Of a DNA stretch of 64,000 nucleotides, positions 12,454-23,370 are shown in pieces. The notes beneath the pieces were generated by a model that saw only the letters and a program-made list of their open reading frames with translations, was not told the origin of the DNA and searched no databases. A program made the position numbers and the translations under genes. The stretch is from Cryptomeria japonica (taxonomy: Eukaryota > Streptophyta > Pinopsida > Cupressales > Cupressaceae), in the NCBI RefSeq assembly GCF_030272615.1, contig NC_081406.1, forward strand, positions 470,756,400 to 470,820,399, read 5' to 3'. Position 1 is the stretch's first letter. Every line of letters begins with the position of its first letter.

Positions 12454-13781
12454 AACAAAAAACAAAATAAAATGTGTTCATCTATTCATCTTTGCTTTAG
12501 GGTTTCATAACCCTAATAGAACTCAAGAAGTAGGCTAACTTTTTGCCTTTATTTTGCATAAAAGCTTTACTCTCATATTTTGGCTACAACATTTCTTTTA
12601 TTAAAGTGTTTGATAAACACTTGCATGAAATAGGTCAAATAGGCACACACTATTTTCTTTAAATAAAACTCCTTTATTTTTGTATTTTTGCTCTTAATTG
12701 TAATTTTTTTTTTTGAGTGATAATAATAAATCACTTTAAACAAAAGATATTTTGAAATGCAAGTGTGAAGAATAACATAGAGTTTCAAAATCTTAAATTA
12801 TAGGAAAGCTTAGTTACTTTTTGGAGTTCTAGCATGAATCATGGAGTTGATTGGAGTTGTGTCAACACATGAGGGAGTAAAATTAGGAGTTTTAGCCACC
12901 TAATAGGCACTTTAGATTCAGTTAGAGTCCTAGGGGGATGAGTTTCAGTCATGGAGGGTTTTTAAGGGTTTGACTCATTGTTTATCTTAGTAACATCCCT
13001 AATTTTGAGGGATTTTCAGTTACATCCAACCCAAGGAGGCTGTTTTCATTTTGCCAACTCCTTGTGCAGGTTGAGAGGAGTTCACTTTCAGTTAGATCCT
13101 TGATTTGAGGAATGGATTGGAGGACACTCATTTTGGAGCCAAAATTCAAATTCAAATTTTGGGAGGTTGTTTGTATAAGTGTTTGTTTTTCACTCTAGCT
13201 TCTCTAGTTCTGGAGTTTGTACCTCTGCAACAATAGTTTTTCAGACTTTTGTAACCCATTCCTTATGATTATGTTTTCAGATCTATAATAAAGATATCTC
13301 TTGATTATCAATAAAGAAGTTTCATTCCTTCTCCATTATCCTATTTTTGAGCATTGTTTGTGAGTAATTTGTTAAAGATATTGTGATTTCATCTTGAAAT
13401 CCTTTATTTTTGCTTCATTACTTCTATGCTTGATTCAAAAATAGCATGTTATAGTGCAGGTTAGTGAATGTGATATTATTTTTAATGTTTGAAACTGTGA
13501 AGACACCATTGTTTTCCTTCTGCAAACATTTAAAAGTTTAGACCTTTCATATGAATCATTTTTGCAAGCATGCATAGTTGAGTTGTGAGATTGCATAGCT
13601 TCAATATTTGAGCATTTTGTGAGTTTGAAGGCATTTTGGATCATTTTTATCATTGGTGGATCACCTTAGTAGTCTAATTTTCATTTTTTTTGCATATCCT
13701 CCTATCTCTTTTCCCAAGTCACATTTTTAGTTAGTTTTGGGAGATCTAAAAGGAGCTGTCCTATAATCTGAAGGTCTACTC
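12454..13781. other. Non-coding, LTR-like texture
   Basis: No coding frame. A telobox-like palindrome (tttagggtttcataaccctaa) lies at about 12494-12514. Two aataaa signals at about 13287 and 13310 sit in a T-rich, U5-like stretch, but I found no terminal repeats or target duplication. The stretch 13660-13780 leads into the next frame without a visible border. Confidence 0.4.
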
Positions 13782-14228
13782 TCATAATAGGAAACCCACA
13801 AATCGAGAGTAATCACCAAAATATTTTTTCGGCTCTGACTCGTCAAAAACTGAGATATGCCATTGTAGAGGATACTCATGCGACCCCATGGGTTCAAATG
13901 GATCGAGGATATGTGTCTTGGATTTCAAGAAATATTCCATCAAATTTTGACATTTTTTGGACTCAGGGCACTTGAGAGATCGCATCGGTACGATATGACT
14001 CTCGACATTCCGACACTTTGGGATGCACGATAGGGGCATGCCTACTGTAAAATTGCCCACCCAGATGTGCTCGCGATGTTGATTTGTGCACATGATGAAC
14101 CGAATCAATTCTATCCAATCTGGCAACTTTGAAATGCATGCAATTGACGGTTTTTGCAGCAGGCAAAAAATGCTACCAATTAAAAATGCCTCCGACTCGT
14201 CAAAAACTGTAAAACCCTTTACATTCAA
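13782..14228 (-). CDS. Unrecognised 148-codon reading frame with a repeated VFDESE motif
   Basis: The frame is intact and its composition is more protein-like and less AT-rich than the flanks. The hexamer VFDESE occurs near residue 8 (after GFT) and again near residue 128 (after HIS). It corresponds to a 16-bp direct repeat, gactcgtcaaaaactg, at about 13841 and 14193. There is no signal peptide, zinc site or known domain that I can name. The first residues overlap the truncated outer edge of the TAT LTR at 14211, so the start codon lies in LTR sequence and may not be native. It could be a transposon-carried fragment or a duplicated low-copy sequence. Function unknown. Confidence 0.3.
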   Translation of the reverse strand: MNVKGFTVFDESEAFLIGSIFCLLQKPSIACISKLPDWIELIRFIMCTNQHREHIWVGNFTVGMPLSCIPKCRNVESHIVPMRSLKCPESKKCQNLMEYFLKSKTHILDPFEPMGSHEYPLQWHISVFDESEPKKYFGDYSRFVGFLL

Positions 14229-15257
14229 AAGAGGGAAGGGAATCCACTAGATTCAGCTAAAAATCAGATAAGGATTGAATACTGAATGGATTGATTAATT
14301 ATTGTGGGTTTTTCCTCTCTTTTGTAAGTTGAAATGCTAATTTAGGGTAAAGAGCTAAAAAATGAAGGTAAAACTAAGAAAATAATGAGATACAAATGCA
14401 GGATCGAGCTAGGCACCTAGAATTGGGTAGTATAAGATGAGTTGAATCTGACCCTCGAAAAAGCTCCTAAAAATTTGAGACAACACCACGATCCTCCAAA
14501 ATTTATACACGTTGAAAAGGGTTGATTAATTTTTTTGAATGAAGCTTATTCTGAAGAGTACAACTTTGTACCTATTTGCTGCATAGAGAAAGAAATGGAA
14601 ATAGGTTGGCAATAGGGGCTTGCCTTAGGTTAAACCCCAATTTGGAATTAACCATGAAATTGAAATGACTAAAAGGAAAGGATCTCCTTTTGAAGGAGAT
14701 GTTGAATTATGACTGAAAATTGAATGATGATACCTCCTTGTGAAGTTTTGATTGCCTCCACATGGAATTAGGGTTTCATGAAATAGGGCATAGATCTCCA
14801 CTTCAATGCTTGAATCTTGACTTTATTGCTGCTCCAAGGCTTGAAGGAAGACTACAAATGTTCAATTTCTCTTGAATGTTTGAATGTTTAATGTCTTGTG
14901 TGTAATGTATGCTTGTTGTCATTGATGGATTGATCAAATAAGAGGGGAAATCCTCTTTTATATACTTTCCCATTGAGAAAACTGATTAATTTTTTGACAT
15001 GAGCTGACAAAGAGAGGGAATTTCCACTCAATTTTAAATATGAAAATGAGTTTAAAGGGGACCAAAAATGAGGGGGACCATGGTGTGGCATCATAGGCAA
15101 GGGTCAAATGCCTTATGTATAGGAAACACCAAAAAATGATGCAATATGGAAGGGGCATGAGCATAATCAGGTCCCAAGCAAGCCAAGGGGTGTATACACT
15201 AAGTTAAGGACATAATACAGTCAAAATTGCAAAGGGGTTCAATTTTAGGATGCTACA
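14211..15257 (-). repeat. 3' LTR of the TAT-type element (outer end missing)
   Basis: It aligns by eye with 59430-60525 over its whole length. The inner end is ...ggatgctaca at 15257, directly followed by the polypurine tract. About 72 bases present at the outer end of the other LTR (59358-59429) are missing here, so no target duplication can be read on this side. It also lacks a block of about 57 bases that the 5' LTR has near 60312-60368. Confidence 0.85.
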
Positions 15258-15270
15258 TTTAGCCCCTACT
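15258..15270 (-). other. Polypurine tract of the TAT-type element
   Basis: On the minus strand the 3' LTR is immediately preceded by AGTAGGGGCTAAA, the plus-strand primer site expected next to a 3' LTR. Confidence 0.7.
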
Positions 15271-16048
15271 TTAGCGGGAGTATGAAGTCAATCATACTAT
15301 TGATAAATTATAAAGGGTTCACATTGAAAAAAATTCACCAAGTCATCAAGGAGGTAAGATACACCAAGTCCTCAGTGGACTTTGGGATCTTACAACTTCA
15401 ATGATAAGGTAAAAGGGAAGATCATGAGAGAGAGAAAGAGAGAACCATGACTACAAACTAGTAAGGTTCTCTTACCATGAGTCATGAAAATAAAACTACA
15501 AAAAATTATAAAGAAAAATACAAAGTTCGCTAAGTAACTTTTATTATCAAGATATGCAAGAGAGAAAATCATAGAGTGGAGTGTATGCCCCCATGTTAAA
15601 GCGATTGTGTATGCCTTGTCAGGAACAATTTATTTAAGGTAGGATACACCCAAAAAGATAAGCATGTTATCACAATAATTTAGCCCCCAAGAGAGGACAA
15701 ATCAAAGGATAGTGATCACTAAACACAAAAAATGAGGTGGCTTAACTTAGCTTTGGAATCAATATGCTTTTTATGATAACCAATGTATATCATGTGTATA
15801 TGCATGCATATAATTGTCCTTATCCTCAAAAGAAAGGAAACCATCATGAAAGAAGGGGATACATGTGTCTTTTCAGTCAACATAGGAGAGACCCAAAAGA
15901 GATCTCTATGATTTGCATCATCCTCAAGTAGACAACATTGGGGACAACAAATAGAAGAATGGAGAGACAAATAGAAGAAGTTCACAAACAAGAAAGAGAG
16001 GAGAGGGAGAGAATCCACGGTGCTAATGAAGCTAATCAAGCACATCAT
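15271..16048 (-). other. 3' untranslated part of the TAT-type element
   Basis: It lies between the end of the gag-protease frame (stop at 16049-16051) and the polypurine tract. A 109-codon frame at 15719-16048 contains hydrophobic stretches but no known domain. I see no trace of RT or integrase motifs. Confidence 0.5.
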
Positions 16049-17091
16049 TCACCCCCTGATCTTTCTCATCATATTTTGATAAGGTGGAGAACATGTAAGA
16101 GGAGAAACATCGAGCATAGTAGATGGAGCTATCACAAGTTCCAAACAAGGACCATGCTTTAATGACGAGTCACTTTGTTTGTTACTAGAAGCTAGGATTA
16201 ACGCTTTCCAAAATTGTTTAGATAAATCATAATCAGCATCAACATATTCATATTCATCATAAGAAGTATTAGGATCAGCATTTTCATCATTAACAACATT
16301 CTCACCTATTTATTCATCAAGATTAACAAAAATAGGAGCTCTAATAGGAATAGAACTTGAACCATCATTTGTTTTAGGCATTTTGCGTCCTAATGATTTA
16401 GGTTGAATATCTTCATTAGGGGGAGGTTGAACGAATGGAATTATGTCAACACTTTGTGTCTATGGAGAAGAAGTAGTTTTGGAAGAAAGTTCACAAGCTC
16501 TTGCATGACGTCTTTGTCGGTGCTCTCTCACAAAATGGTTTCGTTTAGTTTTAGCTGAAAGTTGTGAAGGTTTAGATTCATCAAGTATAGGCTTCTTTTA
16601 TTCTTGTAAGGAAGGGTGCATAAGAGAAGGTATTTTAGGTTGAAAAATAGGAGAGGTTGATTGCTTCCCTTTGTAAGATGTAGGAGGTGGAACTATACCA
16701 TATAGAGGAGGAATAGGAGGTGTATGAAGGAGACCAGGTCCATCATGAGGAGGAGGAATTGGTCTATCCTTAGGAGGAATGATATGTTTATCCTTAGGTT
16801 GAGGCTTAGGAAGAAGAGATTTTCTAAGTTTGGGAGTAAGAATAGACTCATCCTTAGGAGAAGGAATGAAGTCTTCCTTAGGAAAAAGAATATCGCTTTC
16901 CTTAGGAGGAAGGATAGTCTTATCCTTAGGATAAGAAATAGATTCCTCTTTGGGAAGGAGATTATTTATTTCCTTAGGAGGAAGAATATGTTGTCCTCAA
17001 GAAGAGGTATATGATCATCAGGAGGAATATTAAGTGTTGGATTTCTAGGTTTAATCAAGGATAAAATCATCTCATTTTTTCATTTTTGATA
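16049..17091 (-). pseudogene. Proline-rich C-terminal tail of the TAT-type gag-protease frame
   Basis: On the minus strand, 16049-16740 reads as a single frame interrupted by three stop codons (near 16602, 16461 and 16312). It stays protein-like throughout: Pro-, Ser- and charged-residue-rich and without membrane segments. Its upstream part (16724-17014) is a degenerate repeat of about 10-14 residues centred on PPKD or PKE, encoded by repeated rc(ccttaggaggaag) DNA. In TAT and Athila elements a low-complexity linker often lies between protease and RT. Here it runs to a terminal stop and then the 3' end, with no RT after it. No catalytic function is evident. Confidence 0.6.
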
Positions 17092-17751
17092 TTATTTAAA
17101 GAGAACATCACTTATAGGTTGAAGAGGTTGGAATTGTTTAGACCAAAAATAGTCAAGAAAAATATCTCCATGCCTCACCATAGGTTGATATATGCTATGA
17201 TTAATAGTTATGATTTTACCATCATGAGAAAATTTCAAATACTTATGAACAGTAGAAGTGATCACTTTCATGGAAGAGAGCCAAGGATGTCCCAACTTCA
17301 CATGAAATTGATTGGATATAGGAATGATAGCAAAGACAACACTTAAGCATTTAGTGCCAACATCAATAGGAAGTTTGATAGAACCAATAGTAGGATAAGA
17401 GAAGACATAAAAAACTCCAACTATCATATTAGTGTCATCATATATCACTTTATGCAATTGAAAAGTATAAAGAAATTCTTCAGTTATCACATTAACAAGA
17501 TGGATCAATAAGCACCCCTCGAGAAGGCATGCCTTTGATTTTTTGTAGATATATAATGGGCCATTAGGTGCTTCAATAGTCTCATTAGGATCAAATGTAA
17601 TGCATAGGTCTTAAGGAGGCTCAATTTGATCTACAAGGTTCACCACATAATTAGATTCAAGGCCAATATCATTAGAAGAGAAGGCAAAATGAGCAGTCTC
17701 AATCACACTAGTGAAATGGGAAGGTAAAGGATTAGTGAAAATTTGAAGGTT
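17092..17751 (-). pseudogene. TAT-type retroviral-like aspartic protease (broken)
   Basis: The protein encoded at 17092-17508 shows the C-terminal half of the plant TAT protease fold: GSIKLPIDVG, then FHVKLGHPWLSSMK (the ILGRPWL-like second conserved block), then a YLKF segment. Upstream, at about 17509-17550, a VLID segment that would carry the catalytic Asp can be read in another frame, followed by a stop. The active-site region is therefore frameshifted. The enzyme would have cut the Gag polyprotein. It follows the knuckle frame by about 200 bases of AT-rich linker with in-frame damage. Confidence 0.7.
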
Positions 17752-18632
17752 TTAATTAAGAGGAACTACATATTTGTTTCCTTTATCATTCACACCAGCC
17801 ACATATATGATATTGTTATCAATCAAGTCTTGAATATTACTCATTAAGGAATAACACTTTTCAGTGTCATGATCAGGTTGACGATGGTATTGGCAAAATG
17901 ATTTGGAATCAAAGGTAGGTGGGAAAGGCTTAGTTGTAAGAATTTTTTTGATAGGGGAAAGCTTCAAAACATTACTTTGTAACAATTACAACATAATACT
18001 ATGCAAATATCCATTAAGAGGAGTGAAATATTTCCTAAAGTATTTGGACAAAGGAGACACACCTGTTGTAGCTACTAGTTGAGTGTTGTTGTTGTCATTG
18101 AATTTGATTAATCCCTTATTCAGTTTGAACTTCAAAAAAGGGTGTTAAGCCCTTTCACTTTTATCACTCAGAGCCATTGAAGAGGATAGTTCCAATTGAC
18201 TCATGGTAGGCTGATAATTGTGAAGTACTGCACACAACAGTGTAAAGGAAGTAAACTCATAAAAGAGAAGTTTGTCCCTAATGGATTTTTGAAAATTAGA
18301 AATAAAAATTATTTGAATATATTTATTAGGCATAGGAAAATAAATTTGAGAATAAAAATGCTTTTATCTACCAATAAAATCAATCACTTTTTCTTTAACA
18401 CCTTGCTTATAGTGCATCAAATTAGTCAAAGTGATTTTAGGACCAATATTATTGTGAAATTGTTGAATAAAAGCATTAACTAATTGTTGAAAATAAGTAA
18501 TAGAATAAGGAAGGAAAGAACAATACCATTGCCAAGCTTTATCCCTTATTGTTCTAGTAAACAATTTAGCCAACAATGCTTGGACATGAGAAAAGTCACT
18601 ACACAAAGTTTGAAATGTTTTAACATGAATTA
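17752..18632 (-). pseudogene. TAT-type Gag, core and zinc-knuckle part
   Basis: The segment 18364-18632 encodes the retrotransposon Gag core. It includes ALLAKLFTRTIRDKAWQWYC and a VNAFIQQFHNNIG block, both typical of the plant Retrotrans_gag family. The frame resumes at 18145-18333 with FISNFQKSIRDKLLFYEFTS. The segment 17752-17985 contains CQYHRQPDHDTEKC, a C-X2-H-X4-H-X4-C knuckle (residues 31, 34, 39, 44) characteristic of TAT and Athila Gag. Gag packages element RNA into cytoplasmic particles. The frame is broken by several stops and frameshifts. It is cut at 18632 by the chromovirus insertion, and the N-terminal half lies at 57379-58317. Confidence 0.8.
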
Positions 18633-19481
18633 ATGGTGCAAGAGTACCTCAAGACTAAGATTATAAGTGAAATAAAGGATAAATTTCACACATGGGAATG
18701 CGACCTTTCAATCTATGTAATAGGGTAGTCTTGTTTGTTTGATTTTTGTAATAAACCCCACCTTGTCACCCAATGTCATGGATTTGGCAAATTGATAAGC
18801 CACCATGTGCATATGGGCCTAGGGGTATTTATTTGAGTATTTTATAGGTGTTTATGTATTGGGGATGTCTTAGGAAGGCTTAAGAAAGGTTGAAACAACT
18901 CTAGGTAGGTGGACTTAACATGTGTCAAAAGTTGCTCAAACATGACAACTTTTGTTGACAACTTTTCATGACAACTTTGGTTACAAATAGCAACTTCCTT
19001 CCAATGGTTACCTCAGTTAAAAAGGTGGTTGATAACCATTTATTAAGGTATAAAATGTAATTAACAATCATCATTAGAGAGAGAGAAAGTTATGTAAACA
19101 TTTTGGCATCATTGAAGGAATAAAATTTTGAGAATTTCCTGCAATTTTGTTGTTTTGATCGGGGTACCATACTGTATGATCATTTTATAATTGGGAAACT
19201 AATGGGATGTGTTAGAGTGTCCAATCACCTTTCATATGCATCAACTCTGAGGTCTTAATTCGCCAAGACAAGGGAGAAACCTTCACTTTTTTGGAAGTGG
19301 TCTAGATTTGACAGTTTTGCCTAGGGTTTTGCAAAGAAATGGCGTCATCTTGCTGATCCTTCATTAGTGGCTCATGGATTTGGAGGGGATGCAAGTATGG
19401 CCAATTTATTTTAGGATTTTGTAGGCCTTTTTTAGTTTAAGACCAGTTAGAGGTGAGGGTTTGATTCATTAATGTGGGCAA
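18633..19481 (+). mobile_element. Layer 2, left fragment: chromovirus 3' tail
   Basis: From atggtgcaagagtacctcaag onward this is the same sequence, by eye, as 55836-56672, the stretch between the chromodomain stop and the 3' LTR of the plus-strand chromovirus. It has no coding frame. It ends at gtgggcaa, where the Tekay array was inserted. The matching LTR continues after the array at 50447. The locus is therefore tail - LTR - internal - LTR, a partial tandem. The flank at 18626-18630 (tgaat) may be a decayed target duplication matching taagt at 57379-57383. Confidence 0.85.
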
Positions 19482-20127
19482 TGTCATGCCCAAACTTTTG
19501 GGCACAAACAGAATAATTTTTTTTTTAAAACAACCTAATAAAACTAAATTTTTTAAAATAAAAACGCAATAATAAGTCTCGTCTTAACTATGTTTGAATT
19601 AATTTCAACTAAAGTTAATCTAAACAACTAAATCAAGTATGCAAAAATAAATTAATTAAATGCGGAATATCAACTCTCCAAAATAATCATTATTTTAACA
19701 CTAATTAATAAATTTCATCAAACAATAATCTACAACTTATGGTCATGGGATAAGATGAACCACATTTAATCTTCTCATTGCTCTAAGAGTTAATTAAATT
19801 GACTCTAGTGCTTAGAATATTAAATTTTATAAATCAATTGAGCGATAAAAATAATGTGTCTAAAAATCCGTCTAAAGGGTTAAAAATTAACCCATAATAT
19901 AAATTGCCCTATACAGTTAAACTATATACTCATTTCAATAACATCTTAATCATAACTAACACACATGTGAGTTTGCACTTTTCAAATTTGAAAAGGGTTT
20001 CCCCCCATGTATAAATATATATTATTTAAAAAAAACAAACAAACTAAATATTAAAATGACTTGAAACCTAAATTCTAATTCCTATAAAGCAAATAGACTA
20101 TCCATACTAATATTTCCAACTAACTCA

Positions 20128-20165
20128 ATGAAACCCCTAACCCAAATTTTGTGTTAGGGTTTCAT
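20128..20165. repeat. Telobox palindrome in LTR A
   Basis: A 38-bp inverted repeat runs from atgaaacccctaaccc to gttagggtttcat. Each arm carries a plant telobox-like AAACCC(C)TAA word. The right arm has one substitution (gtgttag) against LTRs B and C. Confidence 0.75.
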
Positions 20166-20216
20166 GTAATGCAGGGCCGAAGGAGAGCATGGCAGAGCAA
20201 GGCAAACCCTATCACA

Positions 20217-20430
20217 TGGCGACGGTTTCCTTTTTTTTTCTTGTTGTAGGGGCTTTGCTTTGAAGCAGGGTGCGGGAGGTGGGTTGCGCCACCCATAGTG
20301 GCGCCATGGGTGCCACTGCATGTTGTGGCCCGCAGCGGCACCGTGGCGTCTCTATGGGTTGCGGCCCACAGAGGTACTGTGCCGCCCGGGGGTCCCGTGA
20401 GAGCTTCGGCTCTGGGGGTGGGGGGGTTTA
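20217..20430. repeat. GC-rich minisatellite island in LTR A (about two units)
   Basis: It is GC-rich against an AT-rich LTR. Units of about 37-40 bp contain ctctatgggttgcggcccac-like cores. It ends in the conserved gagcttcggctctggggg block followed by a G run. Confidence 0.7.
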
Positions 20431-20451
20431 GTGTAGGTTTTTTTTTTGTGT

Positions 20452-20454
<3 letters not shown>

Positions 20455-20491
<37 letters not shown>
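20455..20491. repeat. (TA)n microsatellite
   Basis: Uninterrupted alternating TA of about 37 bases in LTR A, next to the GC-rich island. LTRs B and C have TA runs at equivalent places with different lengths (about 24736-24757 and 34066-34111). Confidence 0.9.
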
Positions 20492-20497
<6 letters not shown>

Positions 20498-20580
20498 TTA
20501 TATGTATATATATAATATTTCAAGGGGTATTTTAGGATTAGGGTTAATATAGATTTACATATATACCTTTTTTTTTTTTT

Positions 20581-21425
20581 AACATGCCCAAGGTAGTTGA
20601 CCTCTGATCTAAAGAAAGCACACTTCGACAAACTGCCATACAACTAATTGTCCCTCAAACACTGCAAAACCTGCCTCAAGTGTTCCTCATGCTCCTTCTC
20701 ATTCCGAGAATATATCAATGTCATCAAGGAACACAATCACAAAATGATCAAGGAATTTGCAGAATACGCCATTCATGAGGCTCATGAAAACCGCTGGAGC
20801 ATTCGTAAGACCGAATGGAACCACGGTGAATTCATAGTGGCCATATCTAGTCTGAAATGTGGTCTTGTGGATATCGCTCTCCACTATTCTCAACTGATGG
20901 TACCCTGACTTCAGATCTATTTTGGAAAATACCTTGGCACCCTGAAGTTGGTCGAATAAATCATCGATCCTGGGAAAAGGGTAACAGTTCTTGATGGTTA
21001 CTTTGTTCAAGTGACTGTAATCCATGCACAACCAAAGAGATCCATCCTTCTTCTTCATGAAGATGACTGGTGCACCCCAAGGGGATACCGTAGGATGAAT
21101 GTGGCCCTTCTCTAGAAGTTCCTCAAGCTGCATCTTGAGCTCATTAAGCTCATTTGTGGTCATCCTATAAGGTGCTCTCGAAATTGGCTCAACTCCTAGT
21201 ACAAGGTCTATATGAAAGTCAATCTCTCTACGGGGTGGCATACCAGGTAACTCTGAAGGAAACACGTCTGAATAACCCTTAAGGATAGGATGGTCATCAG
21301 TCGATGGTTCCTTTTCATCCTCTTCTTCTCTATCACTAATGGTGATGGCAAATAACTGGCATCCCTTTCGCATGCTCCGCTTTAGCTGCATTGCGGAAAT
21401 GATACAAAGAGACATGGGTCTCTAA
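20581..21425 (-). pseudogene. Unit A reverse transcriptase (truncated)
   Basis: The minus-strand frame 20699-21415 encodes a Tekay/Del-type Ty3 [18 protein letters not shown], a [10 protein letters not shown] block (first catalytic region), [40 protein letters not shown] and the catalytic FLDD. The frame shifts right after FLDDID and stops, in the same place as in units B and C. The thumb continues in another frame to 20581, where it is cut by the deletion that joins RT to LTR A. RNase H, integrase and chromodomain are missing from this unit. In a working element RT copies the RNA into DNA in the cytoplasm. Confidence 0.88.
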
Positions 21426-21903
21426 ATCCTAGTGATTACTATGGGAGAACCATGATCATCCTCACACTCGATCTCTTTCAGGTGACAATACATCTTGTCT
21501 CTGTGGGATAAAGCCAATCCATGCCAAGAATGATGCCATATGATTTGAGTGGTGTAACTCTAAGGTCTAATAAGGTGGTGGTATTACCAATCTTAAGTTG
21601 ACATCCTCTAACCTCTGATTCCACTGACACTCTAGCCCCTGAAGCTAACTCCACTTCCCAACCGACACCTTGTCTAATTTCCACTAGCCCACAATGCTCC
21701 ACAACCAATGGAGATATAAAAGAGTCAGTAGCTCCTGAATCAAACAATATAGATACAATGCTACCACTGATCATACCTGCAACCTCAATAACTGTGGCCT
21801 GGTGCTCTGCCTGGTGGTTGTCAACCATTGCGAAGACCCTATGTGACTTGCCCATATCCCCAACTACTTGCTCTGATGCTACCATTCTCTGACTACTTGC
21901 CAT
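21426..21903 (-). pseudogene. Unit A aspartic protease
   Basis: The frame 21478-21903 (141 codons) contains SILFDSGATDSFIS with the intact catalytic DSG, then [14 protein letters not shown], and ends near GIILGMDWLYP, the second conserved protease block. It is the best-preserved of the three protease copies. It reads directly on from the Gag knuckle upstream, with a stop at 21904-21906 between them, and on to RT downstream after a frame break. Confidence 0.85.
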
Positions 21904-23220
21904 CTAACCTTGTGGACACTCTCTCGCCATGCGCCCCATGGCTCCGCATGTGAAACAAGCACCGCGTGCCTGAAAATGTATGCCTTGGGGCCTACAGAAA
22001 GGTTGTCCACCTGTCCTGCTAGAACTATTGTAGCCACCCCTAGAGGACTGCAGAGTCCTTGCCGGAGGTGTGTAAGGAACCTAGGGTTGCTGATATCGCC
22101 TCTGACCTTGAGACTGCCACTGCTTGGGCTTTACGCCTTGCTGACTCTGCGGAGGCTTCTGCCTTTGGTTCTGCTTTGACTGCTACAAGGGAGGGGGTTT
22201 GGAGAACCCCGATGTGTGTTTGCTATTACCCTTTCAATGGGGTTTCTGAAACCTGTATGTCTGGGGTATAGGGTTTCAGTTCTAGAATTGATCCCTCGTG
22301 TCCTGTGGCCTGACTTGGATCTCCTTTGCCATCAAGGCCTTCTCCATGGAAACCTGAAGGCTCCCTAGAGTGGCCATCCTCACCAATCCTACTATGTCAA
22401 CATTCAGTCCCCTGATAAAATGGTTGACGAGAAGCTTCTCCTCTTTCAGGTAATCCACATATGGTAAGAGCTCGAAGAACTTGCTCTCCTAATGCATCAC
22501 TGAGAGACCCTTCTGCTGGAGATCGTGGAACTCATCTACCCTACGCTATCTGTAGTGCTCTAACAAGTACCTCTCCCTGAACCTCTCTTTAAAAATTTCC
22601 CATGTGAGGGTGTCTGCAACTAGGCCACACTTGTATTCCTCCTGTCTCCACCATGTGGAGGCCGTTCCTCTTAAAAGGTGCACTGCTACTCGTGCCTTCA
22701 CATTTCTTTCGTAAGAATGCAATGCAAAGCATTGATCTAGGCTCAAAATTCAAGCCTCAGCTTCTATCCCATCGGTAGATCCCCCAAAAGATGTTGGCTG
22801 GAGGTGCATAACCTCTCTGATCAGAACCCCTGGATCACGACGTGATCCCTTATAATACATAAGCGTTGCTACCAGAGGTGGTCCTGGTAGATGAATGGAA
22901 TCAGGCTCATGCCCAGCCTGACTCTCTATGAGATTAGGAGGTGGACTCCTACTCCTACTCCGTACCCGATCTACTGATCTATGGCTCCCTGAGTTCTATT
23001 TTTCAGCATGATGGTCCACTGCTGGAAGCCTATCCTGGACTATCCCAATTAGGTTCTGAAGTGCTAATAAGATGTCTCAGTTTGGGTCAACCGACCATTC
23101 GGGAGGAGCCTTTGGGTTCCTTTCTGGAACCGATTCCTCCCTAAGGACCTCTTTGCATGTCATGTGTACACGCCTAGGACCTCTACCGCGCTTGCGAGCT
23201 TGTCACGTGGTCAGAGGCAT
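21904..23220 (-). pseudogene. Unit A Gag
   Basis: The likely start ATG is at 23218-23220 (MPLTT...), where B and C also begin, but codon 6 is TGA. The Gag core is visible at 22546-22746: AVHLLRGTASTWWRQEEYK and FKERFRERYLLEHYR, followed by TAG. The C-terminal MGHMAREC-type knuckle lies at about 21925-21975. Many other stops and frameshifts separate these pieces, so no full-length Gag could be made. Confidence 0.8.
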
Positions 23221-23370
23221 CCTTATGAGAAAATAAAATAAAATCAAATAAATAAATAATTTTTCAGAGAAAAATTTAATTAATTAATTAAATATAAATA
23301 TAATATAATTAATTAACTAAATAATTAAAGCAAAATGTAATGGAGAAAGGTTCCTAGTGTTGGAAACCTT

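Larger units (their letters stand above)
19482..20580 (-). repeat. LTR A, outer part only
   Basis: It starts tgtcatgcccaaac like LTRs B and C and follows them as far as a poly-T run at about 20567-20580. It then jumps into RT sequence (aacatgcccaaggtag), so about 3.3 kb of LTR and the chromodomain-to-RNase H part of unit A are deleted. Compared with LTR B it also lacks about 214 bases after ctatacagtt (19920), deleted at a short aact/agtt microhomology. Confidence 0.85.
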
